Assembly: GCA_030642885.1 (NCBI GenBank)
Contig: DAOWMX010000059.1
Span: 1 to 9,724 of the forward strand
Direction of reading: 5' to 3'
Length of the DNA stretch: 9,724 nucleotides
Source of the DNA: Anaerolineales bacterium
GTDB taxonomy: Bacteria > Chloroflexota > Anaerolineae > Anaerolineales > E44-bin32
The position numbers and the translations under genes are program-made. The notes beneath the pieces were generated by a model, which saw only the letters and a list, made by a program, of their open reading frames with translations, was not told where the DNA came from and did not search any database. Positions 1-5,790 of this stretch are shown piece after piece (the stretch's first letter is position 1; each line of letters starts with the position of its first letter).

Positions 1-1
1 A

Positions 2-1579
2 CCGGCAACCGGCCGCGAATATACTCCGCAAGAGATATCGGCGATGGTTCTGGCAAAGTTAAAGAAAGACGCCGAGGCATATCTGGGCGAATCGGTGACC
101 AAAGCCGTAATCACAGTTCCGGCTTACTTCAACGATTCCCAGCGGCAAGCTACCAAGGACGCGGGAAAGATCGCTGGACTGGAAGTGATGCGGATTATCA
201 ATGAGCCCACAGCGGCGGCCCTGGCCTATGGCCTCGACAAGAAGGAAAACGAGACCATCCTGGTTTTCGACCTGGGCGGCGGGACCTTCGATGTCAGCTT
301 ACTTGAAGTGGGCGAAGGCGTTGTCGAGGTGAAAGCAACGAACGGCGACACGCATTTGGGAGGCGACGACTGGGATCAACGGATCGTTATCTACATCGCC
401 GAAGAATATAAAAAAGAACACGGCATCGATCTGCGTGAGGATCGGCAGGCCCTGCAGCGGTTACGGGAGGCGGCGGAGAAAGCCAAGGTTGAGCTCTCCT
501 CGGTGACAGAGACGGATATCAACCTGCCCTTCATCACCGCAGACGCATCCGGCCCCAAGCACTTAACAATGAAGCTGACACGGTCAAAGTTTGACCAGCT
601 AACCGAAGACCTCGTCGATCGCATCAAGGAGCCTTTCAAGGCCGTGCTAAAAGATGCTAATGTCAAGATAGAGAACATAGATGAAGTTGTACTTGTCGGC
701 GGGGCAACGCGAATGCCCATGGTGCAGGACCTTGTCCGTGAACTGACGGGAAAAGAACCCCATAAGGGCGTCAACCCGGATGAAGTTGTGGCTATTGGCG
801 CTTCTATTCAAGGCGGCGTACTCGCCGGTGAGGTCAAGGATGTTCTGCTGCTCGATGTTACACCCCTCTCGCTGGGTGTAGAAACGCTCGGCGGCGTGAT
901 GACGACTCTGATCGAACGCAACACCACAATCCCGATCAAGAAGGCAGAGATCTTCTCCACGGCGGAGGATAACCAGACAGCCGTCGACATCCATGTTCTG
1001 CAGGGTGAGCGACCGATGGCATCTGACAACATGACGCTAGGGCGTTTTCGCCTGGAGGGCATTCCCCCCGCGCCGCGGGGTTTGCCTCAGGTTGAAGTGA
1101 CGTTTGACATCGACGCAAACGGGATCATCAATGTGAAGGCCCAGGACAAAGCGACGGGAAAGGAACAGAAAGTAACCATCACGGCATCCACGAATCTGGA
1201 TAAGGATGATGTGGAGCGAATGGTTCAGGAATCGAAATCCCACGCGGCTGATGATCGCAAACGGCGGGAGTTGGCGGACGCCCGGAATGAAGGTGATTCG
1301 CTCGCCTACCAGGCGGAAAAAGCCCTGCGAGATTTGGGCGAGAAAGTGCCAGCGAAGGATAGAGAGCAGATCGAAGAAAAAATCGCTGAGCTGCGTGAAG
1401 TAATTCAAGGCGAAGATTTGTCGGAAATAAAACGACTGACAGAAGAAGTAAACCAGGCCAGTCATGCACTGAGCCAGCAGATGTATGCTCAGGAGCCTGA
1501 ACCACAAACCGAAGAACCTGACAACCAGGGCGGCGCGGATGACGAAGAAGTCGTCGAGGGAGAATTCCGAGAAGCTTAA
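2..1579 (+). CDS. dnaK: Chaperone protein DnaK (Hsp70), 5'-truncated by the window edge
   Basis: ATP-dependent cytosolic Hsp70 chaperone that binds unfolded segments and normally works with DnaJ and GrpE. The frame is open from base 2, upstream of the internal ATG at 44, and already reads GREYTPQEISAMVL, so the true start lies left of the window; roughly the first 105-110 residues are missing and about 525 are visible. Hsp70 signatures appear in order: VPAYFNDSQRQATKDAG, NEPTAAALAYG, the phosphate-binding loop DLGGGTFDVSLLEV, and VVLVGGATRMPMVQ. The substrate-binding domain follows (LLLDVTPLSLGVETLGG, then NQTAVDIHVLQGERPMASDN), then a charged helical lid and the acidic tail DDEEVVEGEFREA. 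HLGGDDWDQR replaces the proteobacterial HLGGEDFDSR; I associate the DDWD form with Chloroflexi-like DnaK. No frameshift or missing key residue is seen in the visible part. A strong terminator follows within 20 bases, so it ends its transcription unit. Confidence 0.98.
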   Translation, partial: PATGREYTPQEISAMVLAKLKKDAEAYLGESVTKAVITVPAYFNDSQRQATKDAGKIAGLEVMRIINEPTAAALAYGLDKKENETILVFDLGGGTFDVSLLEVGEGVVEVKATNGDTHLGGDDWDQRIVIYIAEEYKKEHGIDLREDRQALQRLREAAEKAKVELSSVTETDINLPFITADASGPKHLTMKLTRSKFDQLTEDLVDRIKEPFKAVLKDANVKIENIDEVVLVGGATRMPMVQDLVRELTGKEPHKGVNPDEVVAIGASIQGGVLAGEVKDVLLLDVTPLSLGVETLGGVMTTLIERNTTIPIKKAEIFSTAEDNQTAVDIHVLQGERPMASDNMTLGRFRLEGIPPAPRGLPQVEVTFDIDANGIINVKAQDKATGKEQKVTITASTNLDKDDVERMVQESKSHAADDRKRRELADARNEGDSLAYQAEKALRDLGEKVPAKDREQIEEKIAELREVIQGEDLSEIKRLTEEVNQASHALSQQMYAQEPEPQTEEPDNQGGADDEEVVEGEFREA

Positions 1580-1598
1580 TCTTATAGTTAGCGAGCGA

Positions 1599-1639
1599 AA
1601 TAAAGTCCGCCCGAGGGATACGCTTGGGCGGACTTTATT
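1599..1639 (+). terminator. Rho-independent terminator of dnaK
   Basis: A perfect 14-bp inverted repeat: AATAAAGTCCGCCC at 1599-1612 pairs with GGGCGGACTTTATT at 1626-1639 around a 13-base loop that can close by two further pairs. The stem runs into a T-rich tail (TTTATTGTTTT). It starts 20 bases after the dnaK stop. The A-rich left flank means it could also stop leftward transcription, although no leftward gene is nearby. Confidence 0.9.
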
Positions 1640-1799
1640 GTTTTGGACCAGGGGCAGAAGGATACGCTGTGGATCATCGATGGTAACTATTGCTTGTAAC
1701 CAGCAAGTACGCCTCGTCGTGCGCTGAAAAACAGCATGGTGTTGGGATTCATAGCGTGTGTGATCGGAAGTGCGCAATTTAGAAACCGACTCCACATGC
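1640..1799. other. Non-coding stretch between the dnaK terminator and the next promoter
   Basis: I see no convincing gene, RNA or strong hairpin here. A 5-bp stem (TTGCT/AGCAA) near 1690-1706 is too weak to call. Long reverse-strand open frames that cross this stretch lack recognisable protein content and run back antisense into dnaK. Confidence 0.5.
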
Positions 1800-1829
1800 T
1801 TGATCGTCCCGACATGCGCGGTCTATAAT
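1800..1829 (+). promoter_or_regulatory. Putative sigma70-type promoter of the PH/DUF92 unit
   Basis: TTGATC (1800-1805) is followed by an 18-base spacer and a perfect TATAAT (1824-1829). Transcription would begin near 1836, leaving a leader of about 147 bases before the ATG at 1983. It is the only strong promoter-like match seen between the dnaK terminator and the PH-domain gene. Confidence 0.6.
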
Positions 1830-1986
1830 GAGTCCACCATCCGGAATGAATATGGTATACACAAGCCGCGAGCAAGTGGAGCAAAAACAGCTTTTTGAGA
1901 AATCGTTGATGAGAAATAACGCCAAGTTTCATAGGAAGGTTCAAAGGTTATTTTCTAGTCTGAGCATCGGGGGGCCACGGCGATGA
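1828..1986 (+). CDS. Possible small ORF (52 codons) overlapping the PH-domain gene by ATGA
   Basis: An open frame from ATG 1828 (other in-frame ATGs at 1846, 1852 and 1909) to TGA 1984-1986. It would encode a basic, polar peptide with the sequence EQVEQKQLFEKSLMRNN in its middle and SLSIGGPRR at the end. Its stop overlaps the next start as ATGA, the arrangement typical of translational coupling. Against it, the first ATG lies inside the putative -10 box, so one of the internal starts would be needed, and none has a good Shine-Dalgarno sequence. An open frame of this length can arise by chance. I recognise no homologue. Listed as a candidate only. Confidence 0.2.
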   Translation: MSPPSGMNMVYTSREQVEQKQLFEKSLMRNNAKFHRKVQRLFSSLSIGGPRR

Positions 1987-2888
1987 ACTTTCTTCCATCA
2001 CGCTCGCGGGGGATGGTTATTGGATTCGTAGTCCTCCTGCTCCTCTTGGGAGCGGGTGGTTTTGGCTTAGTCATGCTGGCGACGGATTCGATCTCGGTTT
2101 GGATGGTGTTATGGGTGCTTCTGCCTTTGCTCTCCTTACCACTGTCTATGGTTGTGGGTTACCGGCTCTACGGCTTGATCACGGCGCGATATTACCTCGA
2201 TCGCGACGGTTTATTTCTTCAATGGGGTTCAGCGATTGAGCAGATTCCAATCACGGCTATCAGGGGTATGGACACTGCAGAAGCGCTCGGCGCTGAACTA
2301 AAAGCGCGGGGTGTCCTGAATTGGCCGGGGATCACACTTGGCGAATGCGAAGACGATGCAGTAGGTCGAGTGGAATTTTTCGCTTCAACCTCGGTTGACC
2401 GCATGGTCGTGATACAAACGACTGGTCATTCATTTGCAATCTCGCCGCAGGACCGCGAGGGGTTCCTGAGCGCCTTCACTTCGGCGCTGAGGACGGGTCC
2501 ATTGGAGACCATCCCGGCGATATCAAAACGCCCGCAGTTCGTGCAGATGGTGTTCGATGTTGATCGGGTAGCGCGCCTACTCATCGTGGTGGGGGTTCTT
2601 TTGCCATTGCTACTACTTGGATACCTCGGGCTACGCGTAGATGGTCTACCGCCTGAAGTGCCCTTTGGGTTTGACCCGGAGGGGTTTATTGACACCTTTG
2701 CACCACCCGGGCGGCTGCTCTTGCTGCCGATGATCGGGGGACTTTGCTGGCTGATCGATCTAGTTGCCGGTTTCTGGCTGTACATTAGCACGAAGAATCG
2801 ACCTCTGGCGTATATGCTGTGGGCGACGCCGATTCTAGTCGGCGGACTGCTCTGGGGGGCGGCGCTGCAGCTTCTCTCGGTGATTTAA
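1983..2888 (+). CDS. Membrane protein with bacterial PH domain and DUF1648-like segment
   Basis: Integral membrane protein of 301 residues, function unknown. Hydrophobic segments lie at about 12-32 and 38-62. A soluble domain at about 65-170 reads like a bacterial pleckstrin-homology fold: YYLDRDGLFLQWG opens it, IPITAIRGM follows, and VVIQTTGHSFAISPQDREGFLSAF ends it in the usual strand-then-helix pattern. Three more hydrophobic segments follow at about 197-216, 244-268 and 276-299. Between them, LPPEVPFGFDPEGFIDTF resembles the LPxxxPxHFxxxGxPD motif of DUF1648 proteins. By family knowledge, bacterial PH domains fused to membrane helices sit at the inner membrane, and their ligands are mostly unknown. 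The ATG at 1983 has only a G-run (1969-1974) as Shine-Dalgarno and overlaps a possible upstream ORF by ATGA. Probably co-transcribed with the DUF92 gene 74 bases downstream. Confidence 0.8.
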   Translation: MNFLPSRSRGMVIGFVVLLLLLGAGGFGLVMLATDSISVWMVLWVLLPLLSLPLSMVVGYRLYGLITARYYLDRDGLFLQWGSAIEQIPITAIRGMDTAEALGAELKARGVLNWPGITLGECEDDAVGRVEFFASTSVDRMVVIQTTGHSFAISPQDREGFLSAFTSALRTGPLETIPAISKRPQFVQMVFDVDRVARLLIVVGVLLPLLLLGYLGLRVDGLPPEVPFGFDPEGFIDTFAPPGRLLLLPMIGGLCWLIDLVAGFWLYISTKNRPLAYMLWATPILVGGLLWGAALQLLSVI

Positions 2889-2900
2889 TCGCCCGGTTTA

Positions 2901-2952
2901 ATCAACAGGATTTCTGTGGTTATCCACAGGGAATCCGCAAGATATCCACAGG
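2901..2952 (+). repeat. Three phased ATCCACAGG-like direct repeats containing a DnaA-box consensus
   Basis: Copies at 2901-2909 (ATCAACAGG), 2922-2930 (ATCCACAGG) and 2944-2952 (ATCCACAGG) are spaced 21 and 22 bases apart, about two helical turns, so they lie on one face of the DNA. With its flanking bases the middle copy gives TTATCCACA (2920-2928), the exact DnaA-box consensus; the third gives ATATCCACA, one mismatch. The middle copy also forms a CTGTGG-TTAT-CCACAG hairpin (2914-2929). The array fits between the PH-gene stop and the TTG start chosen for the DUF92 gene. It may bind DnaA or another regulator. Confidence 0.5.
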
Positions 2953-2962
2953 CTGGGACAAT

Positions 2963-3766
2963 TTGCTCGGAATCGATGGGTTACAGCTTCTACTCGGGGG
3001 AATATTGGGAATTGCCGTTGCTGCGGCTGCCTACGCGGCGGGAGCGCTCACGCTCGATGGAGCTATCGGCGCGTTCCTCGTAGGCGGGTTGACTTTTGGT
3101 TTTGGCGGGATTCCACTCGCAGTCCTGTTAATCGCTTTCTTTCTTTCCTCAAGTTTATTGTCTGGCCTCGGTAAATCACGCAAAAGCCGTTTCGCGGGGA
3201 TGTTCTCCAAGAGCGGAAAACGAGATCTTGGCCAGGTTTTTGCCAATGGAGGAGCGGCCGTCTTGTTCGCAGTAGTATATGGCTTGACACAGGATAACCT
3301 CTGGCTCGCCGGATTTGTGGGCGCGATTGCCGTCGCCACCGCGGATACTTGGGCGACAGAGATCGGAATCCTCTCTCGCAGGCGGCCACGCTTGATCACA
3401 ACAGGAGAGCGTGTTGCGCGCGGCACCTCGGGCGCGGTGAGTCTTTTGGGGTATTTTGCGATCTTGAGTGGCTCTGGCCTGATCGGATCATTGGGATGGG
3501 CGCTGATGCGCGACTGGCGCTTCCTACCGGTTGCACTCCTTGCCGGGGCCCTGGGATCAACGGTCGACAGCTTGCTTGGCGCTACAGTCCAGGCGATCTT
3601 TCTCTGTCCGGACTGCAACAAAGAGACCGAGCAGAGCCCGGAACACGTTTGTGGAACAATAACTCAGCAACTGAGAGGTTTGAACTGGCTGCGAAACGAT
3701 CAGGTTAATTTTGCGGCAACCGTGGTGGGGGCGCTCACAGCGCTATTGATTTGGTTTATCGTCTGA
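2963..3766 (+). CDS. DUF92 / TMEM19-family integral membrane protein
   Basis: Polytopic membrane protein of about 267 residues from this start, containing a complete DUF92 domain. Family hallmarks: an N-terminal hydrophobic stretch leading to TLDGAIGAFLVGGLTFGFGG, then IAFFLSSSLLSGLGKSRKSR, GKRDLGQVFANGGAAVLFA, ATADTWATEIGILS, RRPRLITTGERVARGTSG, and GSTVDSLLGATVQAIF. Near the C-terminus are a CPDC pair and HVCG (Cys215, Cys218, His228, Cys230), possibly metal-binding, then RGLNWLRNDQVNFAAT. The family includes plant VTE6, linked to phytyl-phosphate phosphorylation; most bacterial members are uncharacterised, so substrate is unknown here. The start is uncertain: a GTG at 2819 would overlap the PH gene by 70 bases and add 48 residues with no family similarity and no Shine-Dalgarno. 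TTG 2963 gives the usual length, and TTG 3005, preceded by GGGGG, is another option. Confidence 0.88.
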   Translation: MLGIDGLQLLLGGILGIAVAAAAYAAGALTLDGAIGAFLVGGLTFGFGGIPLAVLLIAFFLSSSLLSGLGKSRKSRFAGMFSKSGKRDLGQVFANGGAAVLFAVVYGLTQDNLWLAGFVGAIAVATADTWATEIGILSRRRPRLITTGERVARGTSGAVSLLGYFAILSGSGLIGSLGWALMRDWRFLPVALLAGALGSTVDSLLGATVQAIFLCPDCNKETEQSPEHVCGTITQQLRGLNWLRNDQVNFAATVVGALTALLIWFIV

Positions 3767-3799
3767 GAAGTTATGTATTCAAGGAAGGAGGCAGTGAAA

Positions 3800-4006
3800 A
3801 TGAAGGGCAATGGCAGGGATGATATCCGCAGCTTGCTTAAAACGTTCGGTATCAAAGCCGATGAAATTGTGATCGCTCATCTAGCGCGCAATCCCGGTGA
3901 TGTGCCGCTGCAAATCCGGTTAATTCTCGAGGACCAGACGGATTACGGCGACCATGCACCAGAGGCCCCGCTCCGTCTCGAAATCGAGGGTGAGATCCGG
4001 CGCTGA
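3800..4006 (+). CDS. Small hypothetical protein (68 aa)
   Basis: I do not recognise a family. The protein is soluble-looking, with no signal peptide or membrane helix: a basic start (MKGNGRDDIRSLLKTFGIKAD), a predicted helix-then-strand middle (EIVIAHLARNPGDVPLQIRLILED) and a mixed-charge end (LRLEIEGEIRR), suggesting a small alpha/beta fold. ATG 3800 is chosen because AAGGAGG (3785-3791) lies 8 bases upstream; the in-frame ATG at 3773 lacks a Shine-Dalgarno and would translate through that site. It begins 33 bases after the DUF92 stop, so it is probably the last gene of that operon. The strong ribosome site and the biased, ordered composition support it being a real gene. Confidence 0.72.
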   Translation: MKGNGRDDIRSLLKTFGIKADEIVIAHLARNPGDVPLQIRLILEDQTDYGDHAPEAPLRLEIEGEIRR

Positions 4007-4235
4007 CAGGGGATAGCGACATTGACGTCGGGGGCGGACTGTCTTTATAAGAGTGAAGTGAAACACCGAAACGCTGATCTGACTGAATCCATGAAAAAAC
4101 TTAGCTGCAGTTCAAGTGCTAAGTGATTTTATTGATTGGGATAGTGGCAGCGGATAAGATTTCCGGGTTCGCTTTCACAAAGTGTGGGTGACCAAACGGA
4201 TGTTAGGTGCCCAGCTCCAAACATGAATAAATAAA
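4007..4235. other. Intergenic region between convergent genes; possible untranslated transcript
   Basis: No protein gene is seen. A promoter-like pair lies at 4022-4050. A 7-bp stem (ACTTAGC 4099-4105 with GCTAAGT 4118-4124, 12-base loop) is followed by GATTTTATTG and might end the upstream operon weakly. An 11-codon ORF (MKKLSCSSSAK, 4091-4126) has no ribosome site. Nothing else recognisable is present. Confidence 0.45.
4022..4050 (+). promoter_or_regulatory. Promoter-like sequence in the convergent intergenic region
   Basis: TTGACG (4022-4027), a 17-base spacer, then TTATAA (4045-4050). It would start transcription near 4057 with no protein gene downstream on this strand, so it is either fortuitous or drives a short RNA or an antisense transcript toward the MFS gene. 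Confidence 0.3.
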
Positions 4236-4255
4236 GGCTGACCCGTGAGTCGGCC
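4236..4255 (-). terminator. Second leftward terminator candidate for the MFS gene
   Basis: GGCTGAC (4236-4242) pairs with GTCGGCC (4249-4255), seven pairs including one G-T, around a 6-base loop. Read leftward, the stem is followed by TTTATTTATTC, a T-rich tail. It lies beyond the stronger hairpin at 4276-4304 and may be a backup. Confidence 0.45.
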
Positions 4256-4275
4256 CGCCGGTATCACAAAACTGA

Positions 4276-4304
4276 CCTCCCGCAGGGTTTAAACCAGCGG
4301 GAGG
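4276..4304 (-). terminator. Terminator hairpin for the MFS gene, possibly bidirectional
   Basis: A perfect 8-bp GC-rich stem, CCTCCCGC (4276-4283) with GCGGGAGG (4297-4304). The loop itself contains the palindrome GGTTTAAACC, which adds a short inner stem. Read leftward it is followed by TCAGTTTTG; read rightward by TTTACG. Lying 68 bases past the MFS stop, it fits as that gene's terminator and could also stop readthrough from the left. Confidence 0.6.
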
Positions 4305-4310
4305 TTTACG

Positions 4311-4345
4311 CGCAGGTGCCGCCTGCGACCGGAAGCATAGCTTCC
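4311..4345. repeat. Two further short hairpins next to the MFS stop
   Basis: CGCAGG (4311-4316) pairs with CCTGCG (4322-4327) around 5 bases, and GGAAGC (4331-4336) pairs with GCTTCC (4340-4345) around ATA. With the hairpin at 4276-4304 they form three consecutive stem-loops in 70 bases. Neither is followed by a T-run on either strand, so 3'-end protection is more likely than termination. Confidence 0.45.
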
Positions 4346-4371
4346 TGACCGCACGTATTGATGATTACTGG

Positions 4372-5580
4372 TCAACCCTGCTGAACAGTTCCCTTCACTT
4401 GAATGCGGGTCATGGAGAGGGCTGCCAACCCAATAAAGATCGCGCTGAAGACCCAGAGCCAGCTATGGCTGGTTAGATCAATCAGCCATCCACCCAGGAT
4501 GGGTCCGGTGATTGCCGCGGCGGAGGATGAGAAATAGTAAAGGCCGGTATAGGCGCCGATGCTCTCCTCGCCGCCGAGGTCATATACCATTGGCAATGAA
4601 TTGATGTTAATGAATGCCCAGAAGATGCCCATAATCGCCAATAAGATCAAAAGCACGGTTGCGTCGCGGATGAAGAAACCAAGCACCAGCCCGAGGAACA
4701 TTCCCGAGAGCCCGATTAGAATTGTTGGTTTACGACCGATCCGTGTCGCCAATAATCCGCTGGGGATGGCGAAGAGGACCAGCGTGGCGGCGAAGGCTGT
4801 GAGCATCTGCGTGCCGGTCCCAACCTCGATTTCAAGGACCTGACGGGCGTAGATGGTGAAGAACGCCTCTATCGCGTTCCAACCGACGAACCAGAAAAAG
4901 ATAGCGGCGAGAAGGTAGATGCCGTTTTTGTCCGGGCCGGATGCTACCTGGCGTATGTTATCCCACAGGCCGGGTGTGCTTTCTTGATCGGGACCCTCTT
5001 CTTCAAGCTCTGGCTCGTGGACAAAGATCAGCACGACACCAATGGCGAGCAACATTACCCCCGAACCAACGATGAAGGGCAGTGGCACGCCAATCTTATA
5101 CAACGCACCGCCTCCGAAGAGCGCCACCGCAGCGCCAAGACCACCCATTAGATTGATAACACCGTTGGCTTTACTGCGGTCCTTTGGTTGGAAGAGATCC
5201 CCCAGGTAGGCGACGGTCGGGGTGCGGAAAATCGCCATGCCAATGTTGGTGCAGAGGATGGCTGTACCGATCAAGATGAAGTTTTCTCGAACGAAGGGAA
5301 CCAGAATGAAAAACAGAGCGGCCATAGGAGCACCGAGGATGAGGAAGGGCTTCCTGCGCCCGATGCGCGTGCGCGTTCGGTCAGAACGGCTCCCCACCCA
5401 GGGCTGGACGAACATATTGATGATGTTGTCCCAGGTGAGAATGAAACCGACGACAACGGCTGAAAGACCGAGATCTTCCAACATTGGCGGGATAAGGCTG
5501 TTGAACAGCGGCCAGATGATACTGATGCCGAAGAAGCCGAACCCCAAAACGAATGTCTTGCCATAAGGGAAACGTTGCAT
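4372..5580 (-). CDS. MFS transporter, SLC45/sucrose-carrier-like
   Basis: Inner-membrane secondary transporter of 402 residues with about twelve hydrophobic segments, the normal size for a major facilitator protein. The loop between helices 2 and 3 reads VGSRSDRTRTRIGRRKPF (about 62-79), which resembles the SDRxxxRxGRRRPF motif of the SLC45/plant sucrose carrier branch. FRTPTVAYLGDLFQPKDRSKANG (118-140) ends the first half in the manner of that group. A charged central loop (EPELEEEGPDQES, about 189-201) separates the halves, and the second half repeats the motif as TRIGRKP (279-285). A sugar or glycoside substrate with cation coupling is inferred from the family and not proven. ATG at 5580-5578 is supported by GGAGG (complement of 5588-5592) 7 bases upstream. 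It is transcribed divergently from the dpp operon and has no other gene in its unit within the window. Confidence 0.9.
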   Translation of the reverse strand: MQRFPYGKTFVLGFGFFGISIIWPLFNSLIPPMLEDLGLSAVVVGFILTWDNIINMFVQPWVGSRSDRTRTRIGRRKPFLILGAPMAALFFILVPFVRENFILIGTAILCTNIGMAIFRTPTVAYLGDLFQPKDRSKANGVINLMGGLGAAVALFGGGALYKIGVPLPFIVGSGVMLLAIGVVLIFVHEPELEEEGPDQESTPGLWDNIRQVASGPDKNGIYLLAAIFFWFVGWNAIEAFFTIYARQVLEIEVGTGTQMLTAFAATLVLFAIPSGLLATRIGRKPTILIGLSGMFLGLVLGFFIRDATVLLILLAIMGIFWAFININSLPMVYDLGGEESIGAYTGLYYFSSSAAAITGPILGGWLIDLTSHSWLWVFSAIFIGLAALSMTRIQVKGTVQQG

Positions 5581-5610
5581 GATTAGACCTCCAGAATGTT
5601 GTGAATCCTG

Positions 5611-5638
5611 ATTTTATTGGGTATTGGCGAACATGCAA
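5611..5638 (-). promoter_or_regulatory. Putative leftward promoter of the MFS gene
   Basis: On the reverse strand, TTGCAT (complement of 5633-5638), a 16-base spacer and TAAAAT (complement of 5611-5616). Transcription would start near 5604, giving a leader of about 24 bases with the GGAGG ribosome site inside it. It lies back to back with the rightward promoter at 5657-5685. Confidence 0.45.
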
Positions 5639-5656
5639 ACAAAATGTGAACCCTTA

Positions 5657-5685
5657 TTGACCCGAGAGTGTATGAGATATACAAT
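5657..5685 (+). promoter_or_regulatory. Putative sigma70-type promoter of the dpp operon
   Basis: TTGACC (5657-5662), a 17-base spacer, then TACAAT (5680-5685): five of six matches to each consensus box. Transcription would begin near 5692, about 170 bases before the DppA start. An inverted repeat, TGTAT-GAGAT-ATACA (5669-5683), overlaps the spacer and the -10 box and could be an operator. Confidence 0.6.
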
Positions 5686-5697
5686 GTTTTAGGGATT

Positions 5698-5734
5698 GCA
5701 CCCGCCTTGGGTGCCCGCTGCGCACCGCCCAGCG
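5698..5734 (+). promoter_or_regulatory. Structured 5' leader of the dpp transcript
   Basis: Close to the expected transcript start, GCACCC (5698-5703) pairs with GGGTGC (5709-5714). The second arm can instead pair with GCACC at 5722-5726, and CGCTG (5716-5720) can pair with CAGCG (5730-5734). These pairings compete with one another. No T-run follows, and the pattern matches no riboswitch class that I recognise. Confidence 0.35.
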
Positions 5735-5781
5735 TCTTTAAGTGTATTTTGGGACGGCGCGCAGTACGCTTATCTGCGAGC

Positions 5782-5790
5782 AAGGAGGTG
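5782..5790 (+). promoter_or_regulatory. Orphan perfect Shine-Dalgarno-like sequence in the dpp leader
   Basis: AAGGAGGTG is fully complementary to the usual 16S rRNA 3' end but has no start codon at normal distance. The nearest in-frame candidate, TTG 5801, lies 12 bases on and would extend DppA by 21 residues ahead of its signal peptide. It may be a ribosome standby site, a regulatory element or chance. Confidence 0.3.

Noticed and set aside
1037..1795. Reverse-strand open frame of 252 codons antisense to dnaK
   Set aside because: It mirrors the dnaK coding frame, has no recognisable domain, and runs through the dnaK terminator.
1882..1897. CAAAAA-CAGC-TTTTTG hairpin in the PH-gene leader
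   Set aside because: The stem has only one G-C pair and is too weak to act as a terminator or a stable structure.
2901..2952. Reading the DnaA-box array as a replication origin
   Set aside because: There are only three elements, no AT-rich unwinding region, and no dnaA, dnaN or gyrase gene nearby; a local regulatory role is simpler.
2819..2962. Upstream GTG start for the DUF92 gene
   Set aside because: It would overlap the PH-domain gene by 70 bases, lacks a Shine-Dalgarno sequence, and adds 48 residues unlike the family.
4091..4126. 11-codon ORF (MKKLSCSSSAK)
   Set aside because: It has no ribosome site and overlaps a stem-loop; too short to support.
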